A stretch of DNA of 42,332 bases, taken from the NCBI GenBank assembly GCA_027452025.1, contig DAIDHI010000049.1:1-42332 (forward strand). The letters run 5' to 3'. Both the position numbers and the translations under genes were made by a program. Positions within the stretch are counted from its first letter, which is position 1, and every line of letters starts with the position of its first letter. The stretch comes from Elusimicrobiota bacterium. GTDB lineage: Bacteria > Elusimicrobiota > Elusimicrobia > UBA1565 > UBA9628. Shown piece by piece: positions 25,026 to 33,933 of the stretch. The notes below the pieces were generated by a model. That model was not told where the DNA came from and did not search any database. It saw nothing but the letters and a program-made list of their open reading frames with translations.

Positions 25026-25243
25026 GGCTTGAGAGTATCCGCTCCGGCGCGGCGTGTCAAGCGAAGGCGCGCCAAAGCCTTCTTGGCTGGGACAGGCAGG
25101 GGCTTCCCGGACAGGATCTTCTCGTACGCCGGCGCCGCCACTTGGTCTTGGGCTCGGAGGACGAGCGTGCGAAATGGCTCATCGGATCCCGCGGCGCAGA
25201 GAGCCTGCGCCGCGATCAGGAGTCCGATGACCCTAAATATCAA
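25022..25243 (-). CDS. Small exported protein, 73 residues, unrecognised
   Basis: TTG start at 25243; the first residues (FRVIGLLIAAQALCAA) look like a signal peptide, leaving a mature protein of about 55 residues, basic toward the end. No family recognised. Its TGA overlaps the GTG of the next gene (GTGA), typical of translational coupling, and it sits 16 bases after the ankyrin gene's stop, so it fits the operon. The weak start codon and lack of a good Shine-Dalgarno are the doubts. It might also be a leftover of a longer gene. Confidence 0.5.
   Translation of the reverse strand: MIFRVIGLLIAAQALCAAGSDEPFRTLVLRAQDQVAAPAYEKILSGKPLPVPAKKALARLRLTRRAGADTLKP
25032..25060 (-). promoter_or_regulatory. 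Internal promoter before the long SGNH gene
   Basis: On the minus strand, a perfect TTGACA (25055-25060), a 17-base spacer and TACTCT (25032-25037) end 6 bases before the GTG start. The promoter lies inside the small upstream ORF, so the SGNH gene could be read both from the operon and from its own leaderless transcript. Confidence 0.55.
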
Positions 25244-25259
25244 TAGGGGTCCGCCATGC

Positions 25260-25988
25260 CTAATGGGCCGCGCGCGCGCCCTTCAAGGCCCGCACGAGCT
25301 CCGCGTGGCCCCCTTGAAGGGCCAGCGACAGCGGCGAGTCGCCCGTGAGGTTCTTCGCCCGAGGGTCCGCCCCTTTGGCAACGAGGAAACGGGCCACGTC
25401 GGCGTGATTATTCTGCACCGCATACGCCAGCGCCGTGTTGCCCAGGAAGTCCTTCGCGGGAATCCGCGCCCCCCTCTCGACCAGCAGCCGAACGACGCTC
25501 GTTTGGCCTTGAGAAGCTGCGACCATGAGAGCCGTCAGACCTTGAGGGTTCTTCTCGTCGATGCGGGCGCCTTTGCGGAGCAGGAGATCGATGACGGAAA
25601 CCCAGCCGTTCTGCGCCGCGGCCATGAGCGCGTCGATTCCCATGGCACTCTGGGTTTCAGCCTTCGCGCCGTGCCCGAGCAGGAAGGCGACCAGCTTGGC
25701 CCGGCGCCCATCCTCGGCGTGGAGCCGCGCGGCGCTCTCCACGGCGCTGCTGCCGTCTCCGCCGGCTAGCGGAGAGGCGCTGGCCGCGGCGATCAAGGGC
25801 GTGTTGCCGAGCATGTCCGCGCCGTTGACGTTGGCGCCGCCCTTGACGGCGCGCTCGACGCCCGCCAAATCCCCATCGCGCGCCGCCTGGATCAGCGCCT
25901 GGCTTGCGGCCGCGCCGCCCGCGCGCGCCGCCGCCGCGAAGCTCAAAATGAACGCTCCCGCCAAAACGCCCGGATCGATGCGCTTCAT
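25260..25988 (-). CDS. Exported ankyrin-repeat protein
   Basis: 242 residues. A signal peptide (to about Ala23, AAAARA-G) leads to five or six ankyrin repeats, with typical phrases such as LGNTPLIAAA, GLTALMVAASQGQ, LGNTALAYAVQNNHADV and TGDSPLSLALQGGHAEL. Ankyrin proteins bind other proteins; a periplasmic partner is expected, perhaps the OmpA-domain product encoded just upstream. A strong AGGGAGG Shine-Dalgarno (25994-26000) lies 5 bases before ATG 25988, and only 19 bases separate it from the upstream stop. Confidence 0.88.
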   Translation of the reverse strand: MKRIDPGVLAGAFILSFAAAARAGGAAASQALIQAARDGDLAGVERAVKGGANVNGADMLGNTPLIAAASASPLAGGDGSSAVESAARLHAEDGRRAKLVAFLLGHGAKAETQSAMGIDALMAAAQNGWVSVIDLLLRKGARIDEKNPQGLTALMVAASQGQTSVVRLLVERGARIPAKDFLGNTALAYAVQNNHADVARFLVAKGADPRAKNLTGDSPLSLALQGGHAELVRALKGARAAH

Positions 25989-26007
25989 AGGATCCTCCCT
26001 GATAATC

Positions 26008-26961
26008 CTACTGCTCGACCAACTCGACTCGCCGGTTCTGTTTTCGTCCCGCCGCCGTCCGATTCGTGCTCACCGGATCGACGGGGCCGACGCCCACCGC
26101 CCGCAGGCGCCGCGCGGCGACGCCGAATTCGCCGCTCAATGCGGCCACGACGGCGGCCGCCCGGCGTTTCGAGAGCGCCATATTCGAGACAAAGCCGCCC
26201 TGATCGTCCGTGTCGCCCACCACGTAGAGCTTGAGCGCGGGTCTCTGGCGCAGCAGCTTGACGATCTCCTTGAGGGTCGCGGTCGAGGCGGGCTTGAGCG
26301 TGGCCTTCCCGGTGTCGAAATAAATCCCGTAGAGGGCGATGTGCCCGGATCGCTCCAGGGCGGCGGCCATGGCGGCGGCGTCGACCCGAATCAGACCCGT
26401 GCGCATGGCCCGGGGCTCGACGATGTCCAGCGTCACCTGAACCGGCTTGTTGGTGAGGTGCAGGCTGACATAGATCGCGCCGTCGGGGCCGTCGCGCCGG
26501 GCGCTGAGCTGATACTGATAGCCGCCGTAGTTGTCCCAGGGATCCTCATGGCTTTGAAACAGGTTCACGTCCCAGTCGCCGTTTTGACAGGCTCCGCTGC
26601 GGCACTGGAACAAGGTCGTAAAGCCGGCGCCGCGGATCGCGTCCTTGTAGTTCTCCCAAACGGCCAGAGGCGAGACGCCGTCCGGCGCGACGTACTTGAT
26701 CCGCGCGATCTTGCCCTCGATAGCCTTGCTCTTGGCCAGCTTGTTTTCCGCGATGACGGGACCGAGCGGCAGGAGGAACCGGTCGAAGCTCACGTTCCAG
26801 CACTGCGAGATCGTCGCGCCGGGATAACGGGTGATCAGCGGGTTGTCACGGCAGCCTTCGGCGTCCTGAGCGCGAGCCCGGCCTCCAGCCAGCGAAAACG
26901 TCAGCACGAGCAGGGCTGCGCCCCATTTCCGCCGGGTTGCGTCGCGATTCTCTTTAAGCAT
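26008..26961 (-). CDS. OmpA-domain lipoprotein-like/outer-membrane protein with DUF4892-like N-terminus
   Basis: 317 residues with a signal peptide (to about Ala31, GGRARA-Q). The N-terminal domain (about 35-195) looks like DUF4892: RYPGATI, an EGKIARIKYVAP segment and a later LFQCRSGACQ. The C-terminal domain (about 205-317) is OmpA-like and peptidoglycan-binding: IYFDTGKATLKPAS, GDTDDQG, LSKRRA and a final NRRVEL. It should tie the outer membrane to the cell wall. It is the first gene of the operon with the ankyrin, small and SGNH genes. GGAGG lies 3 bases and AGGAG 13 bases before ATG 26961; the promoter is at 27019-27047. Confidence 0.85.
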   Translation of the reverse strand: MLKENRDATRRKWGAALLVLTFSLAGGRARAQDAEGCRDNPLITRYPGATISQCWNVSFDRFLLPLGPVIAENKLAKSKAIEGKIARIKYVAPDGVSPLAVWENYKDAIRGAGFTTLFQCRSGACQNGDWDVNLFQSHEDPWDNYGGYQYQLSARRDGPDGAIYVSLHLTNKPVQVTLDIVEPRAMRTGLIRVDAAAMAAALERSGHIALYGIYFDTGKATLKPASTATLKEIVKLLRQRPALKLYVVGDTDDQGGFVSNMALSKRRAAAVVAALSGEFGVAARRLRAVGVGPVDPVSTNRTAAGRKQNRRVELVEQ

Positions 26962-27018
26962 GAGCCTCCGAGCTCTCCTGCAAGCGTCGTCGTGCGTTGG
27001 GGGGAGGGACGAGGCTGG

Positions 27019-27047
27019 ATTATTGAATTAGCGGCGAGGCTTGTCAA
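27019..27047 (-). promoter_or_regulatory. Strong sigma-70-type promoter of the OmpA-ankyrin-SGNH operon
   Basis: On the minus strand TTGACA (27042-27047), a 17-base spacer and AATAAT (27019-27024) make the best match to the consensus in this window. The leader is about 50 bases and has Shine-Dalgarno sequences, unlike the leaderless starts elsewhere. Confidence 0.8.
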
Positions 27048-27131
27048 GCGCTTCTTGGCGCCTTGACGGGCGCATGCCCGAGAAAGGAGCGGGACCGTCA
27101 GGCCCGCCCGTCCATCTTCTTCCAGTTTTGA

Positions 27132-27137
27132 TAGACT
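27132..27137 (+). promoter_or_regulatory. -10 box of the second nucleotidyltransferase gene
   Basis: TAGACT ends 7 bases before ATG 27145, with no Shine-Dalgarno between, so a leaderless transcript is expected. The bases before it (TTTTGA) match those at the 37043 start (TTTGA). No -35 is evident. Confidence 0.5.
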
Positions 27138-27144
27138 TTCCGCG

Positions 27145-28179
27145 ATGAAAGCCATGGTCCTCGCCGCGGGCGCCGGCACGCGCCTGCGCCCGCTCACCTA
27201 CCAAGTCCCCAAGCCCATGGTGCCCGTGGTCAACCGCCCGGTCCTCCACCACGTCCTCGACAATTTGCTGCGCCACGGCGTGCAGGAGGTGGCGGTCAAC
27301 CTCTACGCGCACGCCGACCAGATCCGCGGCTACGTCGGCGACGGCTCGCGCTGGAGCCTCAAGGTCCATTATTCCCACGAGCCCAAGCTCATGGGCACGG
27401 CGGGCGCCATCAAGAAAGCCGAGGGCTTCCTCAAGGACGGCCCCTTCTTCGTGCTGTCGGGCGACGGGCTCTCCGACATCAACCTGACGGAGATGCTCGC
27501 CTTCCATAAGAAGCACAAGTCCCTGGCCACCATGGCCATCAAGGCCATCGATTCGCGCTTCGAGTACGGCGTGACGCTGACCGAGGGCGGCGGGCGCATC
27601 AAGGGATTTCTTGAAAAGCCGAGTTGGGGCGACGTCTTCTCCAACATGGTCAACACCGGCATCTACCTGTTCGAGCCGGAGATCTTCCGCTACATCCCCA
27701 AGAACAAGGTCTACGATTTCGGCCACGAACTCTGGCCCAAGCTCCTCAAGCTCGGCAAACCCATCTTCGCCTACGAGACCAAGGGCTACTGGACCGACGT
27801 CGGCAACCTGGCCGAGTATCGCCGCTGTCAGATCGACACGATGGACGGCAAGGCCAAGATCGGCATCCCCGGAGAGCAGATCCACCCGCGCGTCTGGGTC
27901 GAGGAGGGCGCGACGATCTCGCCCAAGGCCGTCCTCAAGGCGCCCTGCCTCATCGGCAAGGGCGCCGTCATCGAGGCCGGAGCCGAGGTCGGGCCCTACA
28001 CCGTCGTCGGCGACCGCTCCCGCATCGCGTCGGCGGCCGTGCTCAAAAATTGTATACTCTTCGACAACGTCACCGTCGGACAGGGTGTCGAGTTGTCGAA
28101 CTGCATCCTGGGCGCCAACGGCAACGTCAAAGAGAACATCACGGTCTACGAAGCCGCCGTCCTGAATCTGCGCCAATAG
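27145..28179 (+). CDS. Sugar-1-phosphate nucleotidyltransferase, mannose-1-phosphate guanylyltransferase-like (second copy)
   Basis: 344 residues. Signature [15 protein letters not shown] with PKPMVPV, LSGDG (about 108-112) and FLEKPSWG (about 153-160). A left-handed beta-helix of hexapeptides fills the C-terminal third ([25 protein letters not shown]). It is a clear paralogue of the protein at 13011-14030, especially in the NTP-binding and EKPSW segments. It may be the housekeeping guanylyl- or glucose-type enzyme, or serve a different sugar; the sequence cannot decide. It is followed by metK 23 bases later. Confidence 0.85.
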   Translation: MKAMVLAAGAGTRLRPLTYQVPKPMVPVVNRPVLHHVLDNLLRHGVQEVAVNLYAHADQIRGYVGDGSRWSLKVHYSHEPKLMGTAGAIKKAEGFLKDGPFFVLSGDGLSDINLTEMLAFHKKHKSLATMAIKAIDSRFEYGVTLTEGGGRIKGFLEKPSWGDVFSNMVNTGIYLFEPEIFRYIPKNKVYDFGHELWPKLLKLGKPIFAYETKGYWTDVGNLAEYRRCQIDTMDGKAKIGIPGEQIHPRVWVEEGATISPKAVLKAPCLIGKGAVIEAGAEVGPYTVVGDRSRIASAAVLKNCILFDNVTVGQGVELSNCILGANGNVKENITVYEAAVLNLRQ

Positions 28180-28202
28180 CGCACCGGAGGAACACCACCG
28201 AA

Positions 28203-29405
<1,203 letters not shown>

Positions 29406-29429
29406 CAGCTCCGCGAGGGCAGCCGATCG

Positions 29430-29460
29430 AAAGCCCCGCCTTCGGGCGGGGCTTTTCTTT
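29430..29460 (+). terminator. Rho-independent terminator after metK
   Basis: An 11-bp perfect stem (29430-29440 with 29445-29455) with a stable TTCG loop is followed by a T-rich tract (TTTTCTTT). Confidence 0.93.
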
Positions 29461-29504
29461 GCCGCATTCGCTCGATGCGCGGCCCGGAAGGCCGCGATCT
29501 TTTA

Positions 29505-29510
29505 TAGAAT
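29505..29510 (+). promoter_or_regulatory. -10 box of the CoA-transferase operon
   Basis: TAGAAT (or TATAGA two bases earlier) ends 6 bases before ATG 29517. No Shine-Dalgarno fits in this space, so a leaderless start is predicted. Confidence 0.55.
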
Positions 29511-29516
29511 CGCCGC

Positions 29517-30224
29517 ATGAACAAGATCTCGGCCTCGGCCGAGGCCGCCGTCGCCGACATCCGCGACGGCGCCGTCCTCATGATGGGCGGCTTCGGCCTC
29601 TGCGGCATCCCCGAAAACCTCATCGCCGCCCTGCTCGCCAAGGGCGTCAAGAATCTGACCCTCGTCTCCAACAACGCCGGAACCGACGAGCACGGCAACG
29701 GCACGCTGATTCGCAACGGCCAGGTGCGCAAGATGATCATGTCCTACGGCGGAGAGTGCAAGGCTTTCGAGGAGATGGCGCTCAACGGGACGCTGGAGGT
29801 CGAGTGGAACCCCCAAGGCACGCTCGCCGAGCGCATGCGCGCCGGCGGCGCCGGCATCGGCGGCTTCTTCACCCCCACCGGCTACGGCACGAAGGTCGCC
29901 GAAGGCAAGGAGACGCGGCAGATCGACGGCCGCTGGTACGTCTTCGAAAAACCCCTGAAGGCCGACTTCGCCCTCATCAAGGCCTGGAAAGCGGATTCCC
30001 TTGGCAATCTCGTCTACCGCAAGACTGCGCGCAACTTCAACCAGGTCATGGCCACGGCGGCTCGGACGGTGATCGTCGAAGTCGAGCAGCTCGTCGAGGC
30101 AGGAGCGCTCGACCCCGACTCCGTGCACACTCCCGGCATCTACGTGGACCGCATCGTCAGGGGGCCCAAATACATCAAGCCGATCGAGAAGCTGACCGTG
30201 CGCCAGCCGGCGGGAGCGCGGTGA
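29517..30224 (+). CDS. scoA: 3-oxoacid CoA-transferase subunit A
   Basis: 235 residues. The N-terminal motif [13 protein letters not shown], then [12 protein letters not shown] and FFTPTGYGT, are typical of the alpha subunit of succinyl-CoA:3-ketoacid CoA-transferase (ScoA) and related AtoD proteins. With subunit B it moves CoA between succinate and acetoacetate, in ketone-body or short-chain acid use. It overlaps the next gene by one base (TGATG), giving the usual A-B order and 1:1 output. Acyl specificity cannot be set from sequence alone. Confidence 0.93.
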   Translation: MNKISASAEAAVADIRDGAVLMMGGFGLCGIPENLIAALLAKGVKNLTLVSNNAGTDEHGNGTLIRNGQVRKMIMSYGGECKAFEEMALNGTLEVEWNPQGTLAERMRAGGAGIGGFFTPTGYGTKVAEGKETRQIDGRWYVFEKPLKADFALIKAWKADSLGNLVYRKTARNFNQVMATAARTVIVEVEQLVEAGALDPDSVHTPGIYVDRIVRGPKYIKPIEKLTVRQPAGAR

Positions 30225-30916
30225 TGGCCTCCGAGACCAAGACGCCCAAGCCGGGCAAGGACATCGACAAGCGCATCGTCATCGCCAAGCAGGCGGCGCG
30301 GCAGCTTTCGGACGGCGACTACGTCAACTTGGGCATCGGCGTGCCCACGCTCGTGACCAATTACCTGCCGCCGGGCATCCATATCACCCTCCACACGGAG
30401 AACGGCATGCTCGGCTACGGCCCGTATCCCCTCGCCGGCCAGGAGGACCCCGATCTCATCAACGCCGGCAAGGAGACGATCACGGAGCTGCCGGGCTGCT
30501 GCTACTTCGGCTCCCACGACTCCTTCGCGATCGTGCGCGGCGGGCACCTCGACGCGACGATCCTGGGCGCGATGGAAGTCTCGGAAACGGGCGACCTCGC
30601 CAATTGGATGATCCCGGGCAAGAAGGTCAAGGGCATGGGAGGCGCCATGGACATGGTCGCCGGCGCCAAGCGGGTCATTGTCGCGATGGAGCACACCACC
30701 AAGGACGGCGCGCCGAAGATCCTCAAAAAGTGCACCCTTCCTTTGACCGGACAGGGCGTGGTCTCCACGATCGTCACCGAGCTGGCCGTCTTCGACGTCA
30801 CGCCCCAGGGCCTGGTCCTGCGCGAGATCTCGGCGCAGACCTCCGTCGAGGCGCTGCGCCGAAGCACGCAGCCGGCCTTCCAGGCCGCCGAAGACCTCAA
30901 GACGTTCAACCCCTAG
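30224..30916 (+). CDS. scoB: 3-oxoacid CoA-transferase subunit B
   Basis: 230 residues. [15 protein letters not shown] and [11 protein letters not shown] are the beta-subunit signatures; Glu59 in TENG is the catalytic residue that forms the glutamyl-CoA thioester. [15 protein letters not shown] also fits. The start is fixed by the one-base overlap with subunit A. A five-base GGGGG/CCCCC inverted repeat lies just after the stop, but without a T-run it is not a convincing terminator. Confidence 0.94.
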   Translation: MASETKTPKPGKDIDKRIVIAKQAARQLSDGDYVNLGIGVPTLVTNYLPPGIHITLHTENGMLGYGPYPLAGQEDPDLINAGKETITELPGCCYFGSHDSFAIVRGGHLDATILGAMEVSETGDLANWMIPGKKVKGMGGAMDMVAGAKRVIVAMEHTTKDGAPKILKKCTLPLTGQGVVSTIVTELAVFDVTPQGLVLREISAQTSVEALRRSTQPAFQAAEDLKTFNP

Positions 30917-30943
30917 CGCGCGGGGGCCAGACCCCCGATAAGG

Positions 30944-30949
30944 TAAGAT
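30944..30949 (+). promoter_or_regulatory. -10 box of the third GT-C gene
   Basis: TAAGAT ends 6 bases before ATG 30956, with no Shine-Dalgarno. This placement favours ATG 30956 over the in-frame GTG 30950. Confidence 0.45.
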
Positions 30950-30955
30950 GTGACC

Positions 30956-32584
30956 ATGTCAGCGGATGAGCTCCGGGGCCGCGCGCGTCCCTGGCTCGTC
31001 GCGGGGGCCATCCTCGCGCTCTTCCTCGTCCTGCGCTGGCCGCTGCTCCATTTTCCCCCCTTCGGCGACGAGGACCTTCTGATTCGCGACGCCGCGGACC
31101 TCGGCCGCTCGGGCCTGACCGGCTATCCGATCCTGGCGCTGGCCATCGTTCACATCGGCCTCGAGGTCGTCGGCTTGGACGGCCTGCGCTGGGTGCCCTT
31201 TCTCTTCAGCCTCGGCGTGCTCGGCCTGACCGCGCTGCTCGCCGGCCGGCTGCTCGGCCGCCGCGGCGCCGCCTGGGCGGCGCTGATCCTGGCTCTCGAG
31301 CCGCTCAGCGTCTCGGTTTCCGCCCAACTCCTCTTTGACGGCGCCTTCGTGGCCTTCTTCGCTCTCGCCTCGGCCTGCGCTTATCTCAAGGCCGTCGAGC
31401 GCGACTCGATCGATTGGCGCTGGGCCGCCGCCTTCGGCGCCATGACCGGCTGCCTGGCGATGACGAGCTATGCCGTCGTCGTCCTCACCGCCGGGCTCGC
31501 GCTCCATTGCTGGCTGACTCGAGGCATCAAGACCACCCTCAAGCTCTTCGCGGCCGCAACCGTCGCGGCCGCGGCCGTCTTCTCGATCTATCCCCTGCTC
31601 TATCCCGAGCATTACCGGCTGGCCGCGCAAAAGCCCGCCGCGACCCTTCCCAGCGCCCTGGCGCACAGGCTCTCGATGCCGGCCTCGCTCTACGCGCGCG
31701 CGCTGTCGAAAGCGCTCTTTTTCGTAGGCCCCCTGCCCGTCTGGGCCGTCTGCCTGGCGCTGGCGCGGCGCGACTTGCGCGCTCGGCTGGCGCTTCCCCT
31801 GTGCGCGGCGCTCGCCTACGCCGCGCTCGTTTTCTTGCTCGTCAACCCGGATCGCACCGTCGGCTACTGGGCCGCGGTGCTGCCCTTCGTCTGCGTGGCG
31901 GCGGCCGGAGTCGTCCTGGAAGCGGCTCCGGAGCCGGCGGCTCTGACGCTGCCGCTGGGGGCCTGCGCCCTGCTCCTCATCGCCCTGACGCGCCTGGGCC
32001 CCGACGTCGTGCAGGCCGTGCATCCGGCGATCCATTGGACTTGGCGCGGGCTCTTCGAGTTCATGCCGGCGCGCATCTTCTACGGACCGTCGCTGGCGAC
32101 CTATTTCAAGCCGGCCGCCGTGCTCCTTGGCTTTGGCGCAACCCTCGCCCTGGGCTTTCTGTCCGCCTTCCGGCCCGGCCTGGGCCGCGCGGCGGTCGCC
32201 TTCGGGCTGGCGTATGGGCTGTTTTACTCGGCGGAATACGCGTATTCGCCGTTCAGCCCGAACCTCAATCGCGTGGGCGCCGAAGTAGCGCGGGAACTGC
32301 GTCGAGGCGGCTGCCCGCAGCCGATTTACCTGCACGGCTACGGAGCTCTCGCCTGCCAGCGCAGCGGAGTGGCCGTCGAGCCGTTCATGTACGACGTCCC
32401 GCTGATGCCCTCCCTGACCAGGGCCATGCGGCGCACCGGCGGCACGGTCGCGCTGCTCAACGCTCCGGCGATCGGCCCGGACACGGAGCTGCGGCGCTTC
32501 CTCGCCTCGGACGCGACCCTGGAGCGCTCGTTCTGCGACAAGGGCGTCGCCCTCGCCGAGATCTGGCGCGTCGATAAGCCTTGA
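30956..32584 (+). CDS. GT-C membrane glycosyltransferase (GT39/PMT-like)
   Basis: 542 residues, about 11-12 transmembrane helices and a soluble C-terminal part of some 100 residues. The first periplasmic loop carries FGDEDLLIRDA, with the Asp-Glu typical of PMT-type catalytic sites. It should use a polyprenyl-phosphate sugar. The next gene, 43 bases on, encodes an enzyme of the kind that makes such a donor, so the pair may act in sequence. Acceptor unknown (protein, lipid A or glycan). The start follows a TAAGAT box at leaderless distance. Confidence 0.8.
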   Translation: MSADELRGRARPWLVAGAILALFLVLRWPLLHFPPFGDEDLLIRDAADLGRSGLTGYPILALAIVHIGLEVVGLDGLRWVPFLFSLGVLGLTALLAGRLLGRRGAAWAALILALEPLSVSVSAQLLFDGAFVAFFALASACAYLKAVERDSIDWRWAAAFGAMTGCLAMTSYAVVVLTAGLALHCWLTRGIKTTLKLFAAATVAAAAVFSIYPLLYPEHYRLAAQKPAATLPSALAHRLSMPASLYARALSKALFFVGPLPVWAVCLALARRDLRARLALPLCAALAYAALVFLLVNPDRTVGYWAAVLPFVCVAAAGVVLEAAPEPAALTLPLGACALLLIALTRLGPDVVQAVHPAIHWTWRGLFEFMPARIFYGPSLATYFKPAAVLLGFGATLALGFLSAFRPGLGRAAVAFGLAYGLFYSAEYAYSPFSPNLNRVGAEVARELRRGGCPQPIYLHGYGALACQRSGVAVEPFMYDVPLMPSLTRAMRRTGGTVALLNAPAIGPDTELRRFLASDATLERSFCDKGVALAEIWRVDKP

Positions 32585-32615
32585 CGCCGTCGTGGCGTCG
32601 CGACGAGGAATGTCA

Positions 32616-32621
32616 TATCAT
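32616..32621 (+). promoter_or_regulatory. -10 box of the GT2 / sigma-factor unit
   Basis: TATCAT ends 6 bases before ATG 32628. The spacer TGCCGC resembles those at 29511 (CGCCGC) and 9842 (TGCCGTCGC). No -35 and no Shine-Dalgarno. Confidence 0.5.
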
Positions 32622-32627
32622 TGCCGC

Positions 32628-33395
32628 ATGACGTTGTCCGTCGTCATTCCCGCCCGCGACGAGGCGGGCTGCCTTGCGCAAACCCTTTCGGCCGTAACCG
32701 CGGCGCTGCGGCAAAAGGGCATTCCCTACGAAATCGTCGTCGTCGACGACGGCAGCTCCGATGGGACGGGCAACGCGGTCCGCGACTTCACCAGGGCCGA
32801 TCCCGCCGTGCGCCTCGTCGTCAATGCCGGACGCCACGGCTTCGGCATGGCCGTGCAGAGGGGACTGCTGGCGGTCCGCGGAGACGCCGTCTGCGTCATG
32901 ATGGCCGATGGTTCGGACGCGCCGCAAGACCTGGTCTCCTACTACCGCAAGCTCGAGGAGGGCTACGACTGCGTCTTCGGCTCCCGCTTCATCGCCGGCG
33001 GCAGGGTCATCGACTATCCGCTTCATAAGCTTCTGCTCAACCGGATGGCGAACAGCTTCATCCGCCTGCTCTTCGGCATGCGCTTCAACGACGTCACCAA
33101 TGCCTTCAAGTGCTACCGGCGCGAGGTCATCGCCGGGCTGCAGCCTCTGATCTCGCCTCACTTCAATTTGACCGTGGAGATGCCGCTGAAGGCGATCATC
33201 CGGGGCTACCGCTACGCCGTCATTCCGATCTCCTGGACCAACCGGAAGCACGGCGTCTCCAAGCTCAAGATCAAGGAAATGGGCAGCCGTTACCTCTTCA
33301 TCGTGCTCTACCTGTGGCTGGAGAAGTTCCTGGCCCGAGGCGATTACCATCGCGACCGCGCCGGCCGGGAACTTGAGAAGCGCGGCGGTGTCTAA
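32628..33395 (+). CDS. GT2 glycosyltransferase, polyprenyl-phosphate mannose synthase-like
   Basis: 255 residues. The GT-A fold is shown by SVVIPARDEA, then VVVDDGSSDGT and the metal-binding region MMADGSDAPQD. It has the DPM1-type phrases ADGSD, GSRFI, FNDVTNAFKCYRR and SWTNRKHGVSKLKI. There is no membrane helix pair at the C-terminus, so it is a soluble or peripheral DPM1-like form. It should load mannose (or glucose) from a nucleotide sugar onto polyprenyl phosphate. It would bridge the GDP-mannose genes and the GT-C enzymes of this window. The start lies 6 bases after a TATCAT box. Confidence 0.83.
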   Translation: MTLSVVIPARDEAGCLAQTLSAVTAALRQKGIPYEIVVVDDGSSDGTGNAVRDFTRADPAVRLVVNAGRHGFGMAVQRGLLAVRGDAVCVMMADGSDAPQDLVSYYRKLEEGYDCVFGSRFIAGGRVIDYPLHKLLLNRMANSFIRLLFGMRFNDVTNAFKCYRREVIAGLQPLISPHFNLTVEMPLKAIIRGYRYAVIPISWTNRKHGVSKLKIKEMGSRYLFIVLYLWLEKFLARGDYHRDRAGRELEKRGGV

Positions 33396-33933
33396 ACCTG
33401 TGTCGGAGGGCGAGCTCCTCGACGGGCACTCGCAGGCCGTCTACAACCTCGCCCTGCGCCTGGTCGGCAATCCATCGGACGCCGAGGACCTGGCTCAGGA
33501 CGCGCTGCTGCGGGCGCTCAAGGCGCTGCCTCGCTTCCGCGGGGAGTGCGCCCTCTCGACTTGGATCTATCGCATCACCGTGAACACCTGGAAGAACCGC
33601 GTGCGCTCGGAGAAACGAAGGGGCTTTTGGAAGCTGGTGCCTCTCGACGTCTTCGCGAAAGACACGGGAGACGAGGCCGAGAGGCCCCTGAGCTCGGACG
33701 ACCCGCCGCTCGACGCGGCCCTGGAGTCCGGCGAGCGCGGCACGGCCGTGCAGGAGGCCCTCAAGCGGCTCGACGAGGACAGCCGCGCCGTGATCGTCTT
33801 GCGCGAGCTGCGCGGCCAATCCTACGAGCAGATCGCGGCGGTTCTCGGCGTGCCCGAAGGCACGGTCAAGTCGCGACTGTGGCGCGCCCGCGAGGCCCTC
33901 AAGCGGTCGCTCAAGGACGAAGTGGCCCCATGA
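33388..33933 (+). CDS. ECF-type RNA polymerase sigma factor
   Basis: About 181 residues. Region 2 (NLALRLVGNPSDAEDLAQDA, FRGECALSTWIYRIT) binds core polymerase and the -10; region 4 (YEQIAAVLGVPEGTVKSRLW) is the helix-turn-helix for the -35. I chose GTG 33388, which overlaps the GT2 stop by 8 bases; TTG 33373 or GTG 33400 are possible. The anti-sigma gene follows with an ATGA overlap, so the sigma factor should be held inactive until an envelope signal arrives. Its target promoters cannot be read here. Confidence 0.92.
   Translation: MSKPVSEGELLDGHSQAVYNLALRLVGNPSDAEDLAQDALLRALKALPRFRGECALSTWIYRITVNTWKNRVRSEKRRGFWKLVPLDVFAKDTGDEAERPLSSDDPPLDAALESGERGTAVQEALKRLDEDSRAVIVLRELRGQSYEQIAAVLGVPEGTVKSRLWRAREALKRSLKDEVAP

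Noticed and set aside
28053-28058. TATACT inside the second nucleotidyltransferase gene as a metK promoter
   Set aside because: No -35 at 16-18 bases and no extended -10; the hexamer can be explained by the coding sequence.
28180-28202. SAM riboswitch before metK
   Set aside because: Only 23 bases lie between the genes, too few for any SAM aptamer, and none is seen further upstream.
30921-30935. GGGGG/CCCCC inverted repeat after the CoA-transferase as a terminator
   Set aside because: The stem has only five pairs and no T-run follows.
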